This document shows positions 1 to 9,867 of a DNA stretch of 64,000 bases, in pieces (positions within the stretch are counted from its first letter, which is position 1; each line of letters begins with the position of its first letter). The DNA is from CBFDBF01 sp050304615 (GTDB lineage Bacteria > Pseudomonadota > Gammaproteobacteria > Chromatiales > Chromatiaceae), in assembly GCA_050304615.1 (NCBI GenBank), contig JBNLDW010000004.1:62001-126000 (forward strand). The letters run 5' to 3'. A program made the position numbers and the translations under genes. The notes beneath the pieces were generated by a model. That model searched no databases. It was not told where the DNA came from and saw nothing but the letters and a program-made list of their open reading frames with translations.

Positions 1-1092
1 ATAATTGCCCAAACCACTACCCACACCAAGCCTGACAAGTACTACTTTTACCCTTCTTACAAAGCTGACGCCCTTCTCCCGCCCGGCATGTCTATTCGAC
101 AAGGCCCACAACAACAACGCGCAAAACAGCACATACACAACCAGAATGAGCGTGTCTGTTGCGTAGCGCAGATTAAAGGCCAGTAGCACCAGCAGTATCT
201 GCAACAGATAGATGATGTAGACCGCCTCCCGGTGGGAGAAGCCGATATCGAGAAAACGGTGGTGGATATGGTTTCTGTCCGGCGAGAAGGGAGAGCGCCC
301 TGAGGCCACCCTCCTGGCCATCACCAGTGTCGTATCCAGCACCGGCAGCCCAAGCACCAACAGCGGCAGCATTAGACTAATAGCAGTATTACTCTGCTGC
401 GACACCAGGATGCAGACCAGCCCTGAGGCAAAACCCAAAATTTGACTGCCGGCATCACCCATAAACACCTGGGCCGGATAGGTATTAAAACGCAGAAAGC
501 CAAGTGTTGCCCCAACCATGGAGACACCAAATATCATTACCAACATGTCCTCGGCCATACTGGCGATAATAGTCATGCAGCCTATGGCCAGCAGGCTGAT
601 ACCGCCGGCCAGGCCATCCAGCCCGTCTGACATGTTTACCGCGTTGGTTACAGCTACCAGCATGACAATGGTGACTATCTGGCAGATATATGGTGGCAGA
701 TCCATACCGGATATCAACGGAAGATGATAGACAGTGGCATCACCCCAGATGACCACGAGTGATGCCGCTAGAACCTGGCCAAAGAACTTCCAGCGATAAC
801 TGATGTTATTCCTGTCGTCCCATACCCCGAACAACAACAGGATAGTTAGGGCGATCAGGATCGACGTCAATAACTGAGAGCCTGGCAACCACACCAGCAT
901 AGGGACTACGCTACCCACAAAGATGGCAATCCCTCCCACCCTCGGAATCGCATGCTGGTGTACCTTGCGCTCATCTGGATGGTCCAGCAGACCAAGCTCT
1001 GGTGCCAGATGGATCAACAGCGGTATCAATATCATCGCTAGTGATATCGCCATCAAAAATATAATCAAACCGCTAGTCAACATCGCATCCAT
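1..1092 (-). CDS. WecA/MraY-family undecaprenyl-phosphate glycosyl-1-phosphate transferase (C-terminus cut by window edge)
   Basis: Polytopic membrane enzyme of the WecA/Rfe/MraY family, which moves a sugar-1-phosphate from a UDP-sugar onto undecaprenyl phosphate and so starts a repeat unit. Translating the minus strand from the ATG at 1092 gives a hydrophobic N-terminus, then the family motif LDHPDERKVHQ followed by PRVGGIA. Further on is RNHIHHRFLDIGFSHREA, holding the HIHH signature of the WecA subgroup. The frame is open to base 1, so the last residues lie outside the window. It follows the exosortase gene in the same direction, with a palindromic repeat (about 1127-1210) in between. It is the likely initiating transferase of the polysaccharide made by the genes upstream. 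A second ATG at 1083 is possible. Family assignment is firm; the sugar is unknown. Confidence 0.88.
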   Translation of the reverse strand, partial: MDAMLTSGLIIFLMAISLAMILIPLLIHLAPELGLLDHPDERKVHQHAIPRVGGIAIFVGSVVPMLVWLPGSQLLTSILIALTILLLFGVWDDRNNISYRWKFFGQVLAASLVVIWGDATVYHLPLISGMDLPPYICQIVTIVMLVAVTNAVNMSDGLDGLAGGISLLAIGCMTIIASMAEDMLVMIFGVSMVGATLGFLRFNTYPAQVFMGDAGSQILGFASGLVCILVSQQSNTAISLMLPLLVLGLPVLDTTLVMARRVASGRSPFSPDRNHIHHRFLDIGFSHREAVYIIYLLQILLVLLAFNLRYATDTLILVVYVLFCALLLWALSNRHAGREKGVSFVRRVKVVLVRLGVGSGLGNY

Positions 1093-1126
1093 CCAGTTAG
1101 CTTAAAAACTCCATCACAACACCCCT

Positions 1127-1210
1127 CCCCCACTAGTGGGTAACGCCTACATGGATGTAGGCGCTAGAGCAACGCAGGAGCAGTTGCCGAGACTGGGAGG
1201 GAGAGTCAAA
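1127..1210 (+). repeat. REP-like palindromic repeat, copy A
   Basis: Two adjacent palindromes, CCCACTAGTGGG (1129-1140) and CGCCTACATGGATGTAGGCG (1144-1163), followed by a conserved tail containing GCAGGAGCAGTTGCCGAG and a GGGAGGG run. A closely similar unit lies in inverted orientation at about 22901-22987 and a weaker one at 33609-33645. It sits between the exosortase stop and the WecA-like start. Confidence 0.7.
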
Positions 1211-1229
1211 ATAAAACCAAGCCCTCGCC

Positions 1230-2810
1230 TCACTCCGGTATATACCGCTCCAGCTGCGGGCCAACATCCCGTGCAAACTCCTCTAGAGTCCGATCGGCCT
1301 CTGCTATATCCATATTGGCTGGCACCACTATGGTCAGGCGCACCAAGGCCCCGTCGGTACGGTTCTTGGTCAACGCATCCCAGAACAGGAACCACTTCAC
1401 CAGATATTCATTGGTCATTACCCGACCACGCTGCTGAAACCAGTAGTAGACCAGCTGACGGGTATCTCCCAGCTGAATCAGAAGACGGTTCACCTTTAGC
1501 GGCTGGGCTCCAATCTGCACACCCTCCACCGTATGGATGGAGTGCGACTGTATCTCCCAACCACCACCGGGAATACAGGTGCGGGGTGAGTGGATCGAGG
1601 CCCCCTTACGCTGTGAAGCATAATAGGCCACATACAGATTGACCGCTGCGCTGTCAGGATGGACGTAGTCGGCGATCATGTAATCATCAAACTTCAGCGC
1701 ATCAATAAACTTCTGTTCCATTGTGCCGGGGCGACCATGCCACTGCTCAACCTCCATTGGAAAACTGGCGTAGCTTGGTAGATCCGGCAGAGACTCCTCC
1801 CGCTGAGTAATAAATTGGGAGCCGATAAGCGCCAGCGCCAATACCACAATCGAGGCGATAAATGGCTTCGAGACAGGCCGGGCACCGATATCTGCACTCT
1901 CTGGTAACGGCTCTGGGTACTCCACACCAAACACCTCAGAGAACGGCCGCCTCTCCTTGCCGATCTTGGACAGAAGCCACATCTCCAGCAGTAGAACAAC
2001 AGAGCAGGCCATAAACACCACCCAGCCTTCAAAGTCGTGAATGAACCCCTCTGCCATCGACCGTCCCCAGTTATCCACCAGGACACCAATCACCCCGATA
2101 CGGAAACTGTTCATAAAGACAGTAATAGGAATGGTCGAGAGAAACACAACAGCCCGCTTCCAGAACGCTGCATCAAACAGATAGGCAGCGATAAAACCGA
2201 GAGACATAAGTGGAAACAGGTAGCGCAGACCACTGCACGCCTCAACCACCTGTAGTTTCATATCCCCCAGATCAATCACATTGCCTTCCAGAAAGACCGT
2301 GATCCCGAACATCCGAATAAACTCAACGCCAAGCTTGGAAGAGATAAGCTGAAGGGCAGAAGAGAGGTTATTATAGAGAAAATCAGGCAGGGGCACGGTA
2401 AACAGCAGCAGTAAGAATGGCACCCAGATAAGCCTGAATCCACGCCACCCCATCAACGCCAGAAACAGGCCGCCGAGGGTAAGCAGAAAGGCGTACTGCA
2501 CAATGGTATAAAGCGTGCCCAGCTCACCCATAAAGTACGCAATAACACCCAGTACCACGACCGCCAAACCGGGCCAGAAATCACCAAACTCTACCTTGGC
2601 GATATCGGTCGATTTTTGCCATATAAAAAAGGCAGTAACTATTGGCAGGAGATAACCGTGGCTATACTCTTCTTTTTCCCACTCACCAACCATCTGCACC
2701 AGGCCGTCAAAAAACAGCGCTACCAACAGAAGCGTAGCAAGCCCAAGCGGCAATAGCGCAGCAATAGGGAACTGCCAATACTTATCTTTCCTATTCATTG
2801 TGTTATCCAT
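1230..2810 (-). CDS. xrtD: Exosortase fused to EpsI domain (XrtD-like, VPLPA-CTERM type)
   Basis: Exosortases are inner-membrane cysteine transpeptidases that cut PEP-CTERM-like sorting tails and are coupled to exopolysaccharide export. Residues 1-280 form a multi-pass membrane domain with the expected catalytic triad: Cys192 in EACSGLRYL, Arg237 in NSFRIGVIG and His258 in HDFEGW. Residues about 310-526 form a periplasmic EpsI-like domain with the conserved HSPRTCIPGGGWE motif. An exosortase joined to EpsI in a chain of just over 500 residues fits the XrtD group, whose targets end in VPLPA. The window encodes such targets at 28562-29062, 29531-30190 and 31431-32144. ATGs at codons 1 and 5 are both possible starts. 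Exosortase identity is very secure; the XrtD subgroup rests on length, fusion and the matching tails. Confidence 0.93.
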   Translation of the reverse strand: MDNTMNRKDKYWQFPIAALLPLGLATLLLVALFFDGLVQMVGEWEKEEYSHGYLLPIVTAFFIWQKSTDIAKVEFGDFWPGLAVVVLGVIAYFMGELGTLYTIVQYAFLLTLGGLFLALMGWRGFRLIWVPFLLLLFTVPLPDFLYNNLSSALQLISSKLGVEFIRMFGITVFLEGNVIDLGDMKLQVVEACSGLRYLFPLMSLGFIAAYLFDAAFWKRAVVFLSTIPITVFMNSFRIGVIGVLVDNWGRSMAEGFIHDFEGWVVFMACSVVLLLEMWLLSKIGKERRPFSEVFGVEYPEPLPESADIGARPVSKPFIASIVVLALALIGSQFITQREESLPDLPSYASFPMEVEQWHGRPGTMEQKFIDALKFDDYMIADYVHPDSAAVNLYVAYYASQRKGASIHSPRTCIPGGGWEIQSHSIHTVEGVQIGAQPLKVNRLLIQLGDTRQLVYYWFQQRGRVMTNEYLVKWFLFWDALTKNRTDGALVRLTIVVPANMDIAEADRTLEEFARDVGPQLERYIPE

Positions 2811-3066
2811 TTGTTACACCGACCCAACCAACTATATAGAAAAATCAGCTATCATGTTGATCCATCGCCTGCTGTAGCAGGAGACAGCGTACCGATAACC
2901 CTATCACCATCATCAACCAGTTCTCTATTAGGTAACACAAATCAATGCGATGCGACCATACAAATGCCTTTTAGGTTACCAATATGACCGTTAATACTCT
3001 ACCGGACATATTGCGCTGGGTAGTTGATTGTAGAAATAAATATTATAGATAGATTACCGTTAATCG

Positions 3067-3918
3067 TTACTTAAGCGTCATTGTACGCACGGCCTTATGA
3101 TCGATGTTATTTACAGCCTCCGATAAACTAATAAACTCATATTCAGAAAGCAATTTGACCAGTTTATCCATTGAAGAAGACAGTCCATAGTATGACTTAA
3201 ATCTCCTGAATAAACTCAATCCAGGGACGATTGGTTGATCCTTATCAAAATCTCTTGGGTGAAAATATGTCATCACATACTCAGATTTATTCATCATTTT
3301 CCGTATAAACCAGTACGGAAACAGGCGAAAATAACCGCCGCCTGAAAACACAACATTTCTTCCAAATAATGGAACAACATTCATTGGAAACTCTAACAGC
3401 ATTCCAGCATTGGTTTCAATTAACACAGGCTCATCTTTCCCGAACTCTGGGAAACCCCCATGTGCACGCGGGGCCGGAAATACCGAACAATCTACTTCGA
3501 TTCCATTTTCAACCAGGCACTCAAAAACCCAGGTATTGTGTTTTGTTACTGAGAATCCTGGTGCACGGTAAAATTTGACGCCCTTACCGGATATATCTTC
3601 CAGTATCTTAATTGAACGAACAAGATCACGGCTAAATTCCTTCTCATCTTGAAGATAGGCAAGTTGATGAGCATATGAGTGACTGCCTATCTGATGCCCA
3701 GCATCTATTATCCTGCGGACAACATGTGGGTGATGTTCCGCTATCCAGCCTAAACAAAAAAACGTAGCTTTAATATCCAGCTCGGCTAATAACTCCAAGA
3801 GCTGCCCCACCCCCAGGTCAATACGTGAATCAAAACGCTTCCACTCTTGTTGGGTTTTCGTGGTGCTATTATCTAGAATATGAAACCAGTCTTCAATATC
3901 GAAACTTAGTATATTCAT
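3067..3918 (-). CDS. Polysaccharide deacetylase (exosortase-locus type)
   Basis: NodB-fold carbohydrate esterase (CE4), expected to remove N-acetyl groups from the exopolysaccharide or a precursor. It starts with MNILSFDIEDWF, whose Asp pair fits the metal/catalytic motif of the subgroup typical of exosortase-linked loci. HSYAH gives the two metal-binding His residues, followed by YRAPGFS (motif 3). No signal peptide is visible, so it may act in the cytoplasm or leave by an atypical route. Its start overlaps the stop of the formyltransferase gene by 4 bases (ATGA), pointing to translational coupling. At 283 residues it matches the usual family length. A deacetylase next to a formyltransferase suggests that an amino sugar is modified. 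Confidence 0.9.
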   Translation of the reverse strand: MNILSFDIEDWFHILDNSTTKTQQEWKRFDSRIDLGVGQLLELLAELDIKATFFCLGWIAEHHPHVVRRIIDAGHQIGSHSYAHQLAYLQDEKEFSRDLVRSIKILEDISGKGVKFYRAPGFSVTKHNTWVFECLVENGIEVDCSVFPAPRAHGGFPEFGKDEPVLIETNAGMLLEFPMNVVPLFGRNVVFSGGGYFRLFPYWFIRKMMNKSEYVMTYFHPRDFDKDQPIVPGLSLFRRFKSYYGLSSSMDKLVKLLSEYEFISLSEAVNNIDHKAVRTMTLK

Positions 3919-4679
3919 CGGAAAAATCGCTTCCCTGCACGCTTGAATGCTCTTACATCATCTCTTGTTGGAAACGTATAGTAACTCATACGATCATCAT
4001 CATTATCAATGAGAGTGTAGTCATCGTTGTGTATAAGATTGAGAGCCTCAATGATCGCCTCCATGCCCAGTTTTTTTGTTTCGATAATCAGCTCTTCCTG
4101 ACTTTTATCTCCAATGGGTAACTCTTTTTGGACCAGGATTGGTCCGCTATCAATACCCTGATCCACAAAGAAAACTGAAACGCCAGTATTGCTTTCACCG
4201 TTCTTTAACACCCAGAATGAAGGCATAAGTCCGCGATATTTAGGAAGCAAGGCAGTATGCAGGTTCAGTGTTCCAATTTTAGGAAGATCAATGAGTGGCT
4301 GCTTGAAAATCTGGTTGCCTGCAATACTGACAAGAAGATCAGGTTTATACTCACGTAAAACAGCCAATGAATCCTCCGAATTGATCGAATCAGTTAGCTG
4401 TATAATTGGGACTTGATGCACACTCAGGACGTTTATTACATCCTTCCCCATTAGTTTACATTTCACGTAATCCCAGGCATACCTCAAGAAAAATGCTACC
4501 CCGAATATCTTTAGCGTGCTTATTGCTTTTTGCGCAAAATTCAGGCGCTTACCATAAGGAGAAACATTTAGAACCACAGCGCCTACAATTTTGGAGTGGC
4601 TTGGAGTGCTGTTAATCAAATATCTAAGCGCATCCGGCAAATAGAAAACATCATTTTGCGTAATTAAAACAACTCTCAT
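3915..4679 (-). CDS. Formyltransferase-family protein (sugar N-formyltransferase candidate)
   Basis: Formyltransferase fold related to methionyl-tRNA formyltransferase, using N10-formyl-tetrahydrofolate. The family signature is present as LNLHTALLPKYRG (Asn and His of the catalytic triad) and GIDSGPIL (Asp). At 254 residues it lacks the C-terminal tRNA-binding domain of Fmt. Together with its place among polysaccharide genes, this points to N-formylation of an amino sugar rather than of initiator tRNA. It overlaps the deacetylase gene by 4 bases. The substrate is inferred from context only. Confidence 0.8.
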   Translation of the reverse strand: MRVVLITQNDVFYLPDALRYLINSTPSHSKIVGAVVLNVSPYGKRLNFAQKAISTLKIFGVAFFLRYAWDYVKCKLMGKDVINVLSVHQVPIIQLTDSINSEDSLAVLREYKPDLLVSIAGNQIFKQPLIDLPKIGTLNLHTALLPKYRGLMPSFWVLKNGESNTGVSVFFVDQGIDSGPILVQKELPIGDKSQEELIIETKKLGMEAIIEALNLIHNDDYTLIDNDDDRMSYYTFPTRDDVRAFKRAGKRFFR

Positions 4680-4705
4680 GATAACAACTCACACATACCC
4701 AATAA

Positions 4706-5449
4706 CTACCTTTGCAGCAACGTCAGTTTTTGTAAAAAAACCATCAGGGTGAACTTTATATATACTAATTGACGAAATATTCGTTTTGGTTGCATCATCA
4801 GCCTGTAGAACCACTCCAAATGCATACGCTGGAAAAAGACGGGCGCTCGCTTTACTTTACCTGCTATCACATCAAACGTGCCGCCGACTCCCTGGCAAAC
4901 CTTGATATTCAATTGTGGCAGATACTCTTCCATCCATAACTCTTGACGGGGGCTACCCAAAGCAACAAATAGAACATCTGCTCCGGATTCATTAATCCGC
5001 TCGATCAAACCTGGTATATCATCAGACGAATAATAGCCATGTTGACTACCAACGATACTGATACCCTGATACTCCGCTTTTAATACTTCCACCGCCTTAT
5101 CGTTTACATCAGGCGCAGCACCAAGCAAGAAAAGCTTATACCCTTTTGACACTGATTGCTTACATATTTCAGGCATCAATTCTGCGCCTGGTACTCGTGA
5201 TATTGACTTACCATATAGCACTTTCGCGGCTATAACTGCGCCTATACCATCAGGTATAAGTAATCCTGCATTCTTGAGCAAATTTAGTAATTTTGGATCA
5301 TGCCTGGCCTTCATGATCTTTTCTGGATTTATTGCTATTACAGTCTGCGCCCGATCACCCTGAATCATAGAGTCAACAGCTTCTAGTGATTGCTTCATAT
5401 CCACGCAATCAATTGGAACGCCCAAGATTTCAACTCGTTCTGATTCCAT
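4706..5449 (-). CDS. WecG/TagA/CpsF-family glycosyltransferase (GT26)
   Basis: GT26 enzymes add a hexosamine or hexosaminuronic acid to an undecaprenyl-linked first sugar at the cytoplasmic face of the membrane. The sequence has the family core: NPEKIMKARHDP, LLIPDGIG, SRVPGAEL, a long GYKLFLLGAAPDV strand, and ALGSPRQELWMEE. It continues with GVGGTFDVIAGKVKRAP and the LEWFYRLMMQPKR tail. The 247-residue length is normal. It probably adds the second sugar to the lipid carrier loaded by the WecA-like enzyme (1-1092), a pairing common in exosortase-linked loci. It is 26 bases from the formyltransferase gene, in the same direction. Confidence 0.92.
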   Translation of the reverse strand: MESERVEILGVPIDCVDMKQSLEAVDSMIQGDRAQTVIAINPEKIMKARHDPKLLNLLKNAGLLIPDGIGAVIAAKVLYGKSISRVPGAELMPEICKQSVSKGYKLFLLGAAPDVNDKAVEVLKAEYQGISIVGSQHGYYSSDDIPGLIERINESGADVLFVALGSPRQELWMEEYLPQLNIKVCQGVGGTFDVIAGKVKRAPVFFQRMHLEWFYRLMMQPKRIFRQLVYIKFTLMVFLQKLTLLQR

Positions 5450-5511
5450 TAATCCAAGCCGCCCATGAAATGTGAAACACCCAACCTACAATAAGGATCA
5501 TATCGCCAATA

Positions 5512-7407
5512 TCAGGCGCTAAACTCCCAAGATCTTGCCCTGTCTATATAATTTGCAAGTCCACTTCTACTAATACTACTGCCATTCAATTCAATAGTTG
5601 TCACAAACTCGCAGGGTAGCTTCCCATTGTAGCTTTTTCTGACCGTCGTAATCGGCTCGCGGATCCCGTAGTTTGGCGATCTCCAACCACATATTGGATT
5701 AGTCTCACCCCGGTGAAGTGAGAAATCGCCACCCCACAACCTCATTAATACTGTCTGGCCATAACCATCAAAGCTTAAAGTTTCGCCATCAACCAGCGGT
5801 TCTAAAGCCAGATGCCAATTAAGATCAAGCTTATGCTGCCCCTGCCCTTCAATCTGGTCAAACACAATAATCAACTCTTCCGGAACAATAACAGTACAGC
5901 GCACATGCTCTATACCCAAGCTGGCATAACCATTATGTCGCGCCCGCAGATATATGACGCCATCGTCCATGACGTGCGATCCAGCAAGTTCAGCCATATA
6001 CGGCTTTGACCACTGAAACGCTGTTGTCTGCTGGGCTTGATCAAGACCATCTATACAGACCGTATTGTGAGCACGTGTACTTCTGAAATAGCTACGCCAT
6101 TCAGGTTCTCCAGTATAGCTAAAGGTTCCAGTATCAACCAACAACTCTTGCCCATTAATCATTATGACCAATGAGAGGGCATCAGCATGTCCATGACCAT
6201 AAGAAGGCTCCATTCCGAGGGGACCATGGTCAAGTAATAACCGTCCCGATCTATCGCTACTAAGAGCCACACTTGTAATACCATAATCTGGAAATGTGCT
6301 CACTTGCTCGCTCTCTAGCGAATCACTCAACGGAAAATGAAGATATGGAGAAAGCGCATAACCGTCATCCGCATCCCCCTGCCTCGGTAGTCCTGCTGGT
6401 GATTGTGCAAATACTGCAGTAAATCTACGCCCCCTCTTAACTGCCGCAGTTATCTCTACCGGCACATCCTTACCCTTGAACCTGCACACCTCATCTACCA
6501 AGCCTAAAAGATCAAGGACAAACTGATGGTACCAGGGTGAACGCTCAATACCACCACCATCAGCAAGTACCTGGCGCCCGGCCTCCTCACGCAGAATGGA
6601 GATGCCTGTTTCCAGCCAATCTCCAGACCCCTTCATCTCAGGAAAGAGCAATCCTGCATATACCAATCCTGCACACTCAGCAATTGTATGATTCCCCGAT
6701 GATGAGTGTAGCGAAAGTCGCTGACGAATAAGATCTGCATGGGAAGATACGATGATTGTTGCCGCATGCCATGTCGCCGCTGAATCACCAAGGTATGGCC
6801 GTGCAATATCCAGTGCATGACATACAGCAATAAGCCTTAACCCGCACTCCATAACCGAAATATAGTGTATCCCGCAACCTGGAGGATTAGCCCGCACCCA
6901 TGACTCAAGCTGGCGCGTTAAAAGCAAAATCGCCCGCTCGCGATCAGTTTCACTATTACTGGCAATCAGCGCTAACTCAACAAGCTGTTGCAGTCGCGAA
7001 GGCTCCCAGACAACCCTGACATCCCCATATGGATTTCCCTGACGATAGTCAATTCGATCAAAAAAAAGCCTCGGCCAAAGACGGCCGGTGTCCGGTGATT
7101 TGTGCCAGTCTAAATCATCTTCTGTCCAGCTCCACTGAAATCCCAGGGCTGGATGCTTGCCAGCAAGCCTTTCTTGAATTAAATCACTGGTTAAATCAAA
7201 GGATAGCGGTAGAGAAGGTAATTGAGCATCATCAGAAATACAGAATCTGTAATCACCATGCTCCAGCCGATTGTGTCGGCCTCCATAAAAGCCAAGCAGG
7301 TAGCTGATATGAAGCCATTTAACCCGCGCCAGCTCAAGAACCCTATGCAGCACTTCTCGTGGCCGCATGACGCTCAAGCGTCTCAAATACCACTGCATCT
7401 TACCCAT
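5512..7407 (-). CDS. Heparinase II/III-family protein (putative polysaccharide lyase)
   Basis: 631-residue protein with the two-part layout of the heparinase II/III family: an N-terminal alpha/alpha-toroid (about 1-340) and a C-terminal beta-sandwich (about 350-600). It includes GHGHADALSLVIMINGQ and VDTGTFSYTG followed by RSTRAHNTVCIDGLDQ, the most conserved stretch of the family. Such proteins often occur in capsule and exopolysaccharide loci, where they may trim or release acidic polymer. I see no clear signal peptide: the start is MGKMQWYLRRL. This leaves open a cytoplasmic location or a different role. The start codon (7407) lies 32 bases after the fused dehydrogenase gene ends, so the two are probably co-transcribed. 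Confidence 0.85.
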   Translation of the reverse strand: MGKMQWYLRRLSVMRPREVLHRVLELARVKWLHISYLLGFYGGRHNRLEHGDYRFCISDDAQLPSLPLSFDLTSDLIQERLAGKHPALGFQWSWTEDDLDWHKSPDTGRLWPRLFFDRIDYRQGNPYGDVRVVWEPSRLQQLVELALIASNSETDRERAILLLTRQLESWVRANPPGCGIHYISVMECGLRLIAVCHALDIARPYLGDSAATWHAATIIVSSHADLIRQRLSLHSSSGNHTIAECAGLVYAGLLFPEMKGSGDWLETGISILREEAGRQVLADGGGIERSPWYHQFVLDLLGLVDEVCRFKGKDVPVEITAAVKRGRRFTAVFAQSPAGLPRQGDADDGYALSPYLHFPLSDSLESEQVSTFPDYGITSVALSSDRSGRLLLDHGPLGMEPSYGHGHADALSLVIMINGQELLVDTGTFSYTGEPEWRSYFRSTRAHNTVCIDGLDQAQQTTAFQWSKPYMAELAGSHVMDDGVIYLRARHNGYASLGIEHVRCTVIVPEELIIVFDQIEGQGQHKLDLNWHLALEPLVDGETLSFDGYGQTVLMRLWGGDFSLHRGETNPICGWRSPNYGIREPITTVRKSYNGKLPCEFVTTIELNGSSISRSGLANYIDRARSWEFSA

Positions 7408-7439
7408 GATCAGATACGACTAAGGTAAATAAACCCGAA

Positions 7440-9608
7440 TTAATCTCGAACAGGAAGTCCATCTATCGATACCGCCTGGCCTTGTCGTAGTGATTCCAGC
7501 ACCTTAAAGGTCACAAGAGTAGATGCGTAGGTATCACTCAGTGAAATTGGGCAATCTATTTCCCCCTTAACCGCCTGTACAAATTTCTCCACCATTACTT
7601 TCTGCCCTTTATTTTGGTTAAGCAGTTTCTTACGTACTGGTTTCTTTGTGCCAAAGATTTCTAGCTCTTTAAAATCCCTAAGAATCGCTGTTGTCCCGCC
7701 TTTGTAAACCTCAACATACTCTTTCGCCAGTGATTTTGAACCATTAGCAAAGTAGCATATGGTTCCGATAGAGCCATTACTAAAAGCAAGATTTATATTG
7801 AGAGTATCACCTAATTTTTCCATATCCTTTAAAGCTACAGCATGCACCTGTGTAGGCAATGAGCCGTTCATATAGATCATAAAGTCGATAAAATGACAGA
7901 CCTCACCAATCACCCGGCCGCCGCCTAATTCATCATCCTGAATCCATGTATTAGAAGGTATCTCCCCAGCATTGATCCGGTAGATCATGGCCATGCTGCC
8001 ATCTCCTACCGCTGTCTTTATCTGTTGCGCCAACGGAGAGAAACGTCGATTAAAGCCAACCATCAGTAGTGGTTTGTGAGTATTCCAGGAAGAGACAATG
8101 CCGTTCAGTTCATCCTGATTAAGGCAGAGCGGCTTCTCAACAAAGACATTCTTGCCGGCAGAAATTACCCTATTTACATACTCAGCGTGAGTGTCGTGGC
8201 GTGTAGCAACAAAAACAGTACTAGTCGCCGCATCATTTAAAACGTCGTCTACAGAAGAAGCGCAGTATGAAAACCCGAACTTCTCTGCGACGGAACGTGA
8301 GCTGGTACCTGAAGATGTCGTAACACCAGTCATACTGACACTGCCATCGCTAGGTAAATTTGGCAACAGATGGCTCATCGCATAACTGCCTGCCCCGATA
8401 AAGCCTATTCCTGGCACTCCAGGCACTGTACTTGCAGAATCCGTGTTATCGATAAACACCGGATCATGTGTAACCACCTTGCTTGTATCATATTCAAGAA
8501 TGATCCCTAGAAACTCCTCGGACTTTTCGAGGATCAGATCATAGGCCTTAGGTGCATCATTGAGAGAGAAACGATGCGAAGTCAAATAGCCTATATCAAT
8601 CTTGCCTGTGTGGATGAGATCCTGAAAGGCCTGCATGTTCCGGTTTTCTGTCCAGCGCACATAACCTGCAGGGTAGTCTATTCCCTTTTCTTCATAGTCT
8701 ATGTCATAGCGGCCTGGCCCATAGGAGCATGACATCTTCAACGAAAGCTCTTTCTTATAATAATCTGGCTCACGATCGAAACCGGTTGGGACATCACCCA
8801 CCACCACTACGGTACCGCGCTTTCTTAGCAGAGTTCCGGCAAAATTAATCGGTTGGATGCTACTTGTTGCAGCTGTGATAATGACTGCATCAGCGCCTAT
8901 TCCACCGCTCAGTTCACCGACAGCATCAGCAATACCCACAGAATCCATTTCAAAACCCAAGTCGATACAGTGCTGCCTGGCAATCTCTAAAGCGCGAGCA
9001 TTTATGTCAAGTCCAATTACTTTTATACCGCTGGCCTTCAGTATGAGCCCTGTTAACTGCCCAAGTAACCCAAGACCGATTACTACACAGGTTTCACCAA
9101 CCCTCAGATCCGCCTGACGGACTCCCTGTAGCGCAATAGCACCAAGCGTGTTGTATGCTGCCAGCGCAAGATCAGCACTGCCAGGTAGCTTTACGCAAAG
9201 ATTTACGGGGACTGCAATTATCTCAGCATGGTTAGCGTAACCAGCACCTGCGCAAGCTACGCGATCCCCTACTGAAAACCCTTTTACATCTGGCGCAACA
9301 TCCACCACCACACCTGCAGAGCTATATCCCAGAGGGGAGTACGAATCCAGCTTTTTCATTACTGCTCGATAGGTCTGCACAGGGCCTTGTTGTTTCAAGG
9401 TATCAATCACCTGCTTAACCTGTTGTGGACGCTCCTTGGCTTTACCAATAAGGCCTTTACGTGCTGTAGATGCTGTCCCGCCTTCTGTCCCTGCACTAAT
9501 AAGAGAATAGTAATTCTGTACAAGCACCATTCCATTACCGACGATAGGCACAGCCACATCAAGCACATCCATGGCACCATCTTTTAATTTCTGGGTTAGT
9601 TGCTTCAT
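7440..9608 (-). CDS. Fused zinc-type dehydrogenase / Gfo-Idh-MocA oxidoreductase
   Basis: Bi-domain oxidoreductase of 722 residues. Residues about 1-370 are a medium-chain dehydrogenase/reductase with a GroES-like part (GYSSAGVVVDVAPDV, VGDRVACAGAGYANHAE) and a Rossmann motif (VIGLGLLGQLTG). Residues about 390-722 are a Gfo/Idh/MocA domain with GIGFIGAGSYA, VEKPLCLN (the EKP lysine motif) and GFNRRFSPL. This fusion recurs in LPS and capsule clusters, often beside heparinase II/III proteins as here, and probably oxidises or epimerises a nucleotide sugar. The exact substrate is unknown. The 259-base gap upstream (9609-9867) has no gene and may hold a promoter. Confidence 0.88.
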   Translation of the reverse strand: MKQLTQKLKDGAMDVLDVAVPIVGNGMVLVQNYYSLISAGTEGGTASTARKGLIGKAKERPQQVKQVIDTLKQQGPVQTYRAVMKKLDSYSPLGYSSAGVVVDVAPDVKGFSVGDRVACAGAGYANHAEIIAVPVNLCVKLPGSADLALAAYNTLGAIALQGVRQADLRVGETCVVIGLGLLGQLTGLILKASGIKVIGLDINARALEIARQHCIDLGFEMDSVGIADAVGELSGGIGADAVIITAATSSIQPINFAGTLLRKRGTVVVVGDVPTGFDREPDYYKKELSLKMSCSYGPGRYDIDYEEKGIDYPAGYVRWTENRNMQAFQDLIHTGKIDIGYLTSHRFSLNDAPKAYDLILEKSEEFLGIILEYDTSKVVTHDPVFIDNTDSASTVPGVPGIGFIGAGSYAMSHLLPNLPSDGSVSMTGVTTSSGTSSRSVAEKFGFSYCASSVDDVLNDAATSTVFVATRHDTHAEYVNRVISAGKNVFVEKPLCLNQDELNGIVSSWNTHKPLLMVGFNRRFSPLAQQIKTAVGDGSMAMIYRINAGEIPSNTWIQDDELGGGRVIGEVCHFIDFMIYMNGSLPTQVHAVALKDMEKLGDTLNINLAFSNGSIGTICYFANGSKSLAKEYVEVYKGGTTAILRDFKELEIFGTKKPVRKKLLNQNKGQKVMVEKFVQAVKGEIDCPISLSDTYASTLVTFKVLESLRQGQAVSIDGLPVRD

Positions 9609-9867
9609 TACGAATACCCTTCCGCGTCAATTTAACCCGGTATTAAATAGACCATAGCATTAGATACAGGTGCGGGTACATACCGGAAGATATATGGACG
9701 GTAATACCTTGAATGTATTTTGGCTCAGTGTCCTAGATAATAATAGGTACCTAATATAATTCTTGCGCATGGTTAATAGAAGTTAAAAAAGTAGCTTCAT
9801 TGCTTTTATTATCATTACGTTCGCATCCATAAGTGCAGCGTCCAATTGTGAATTCTTAAATGACCAA

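Noticed and set aside
1136..1642. 168-residue plus-strand open frame over the exosortase 3' end
   Set aside because: Antisense shadow of the EpsI domain with low-complexity Pro/Arg-rich sequence; its start lies in the palindromic repeat.
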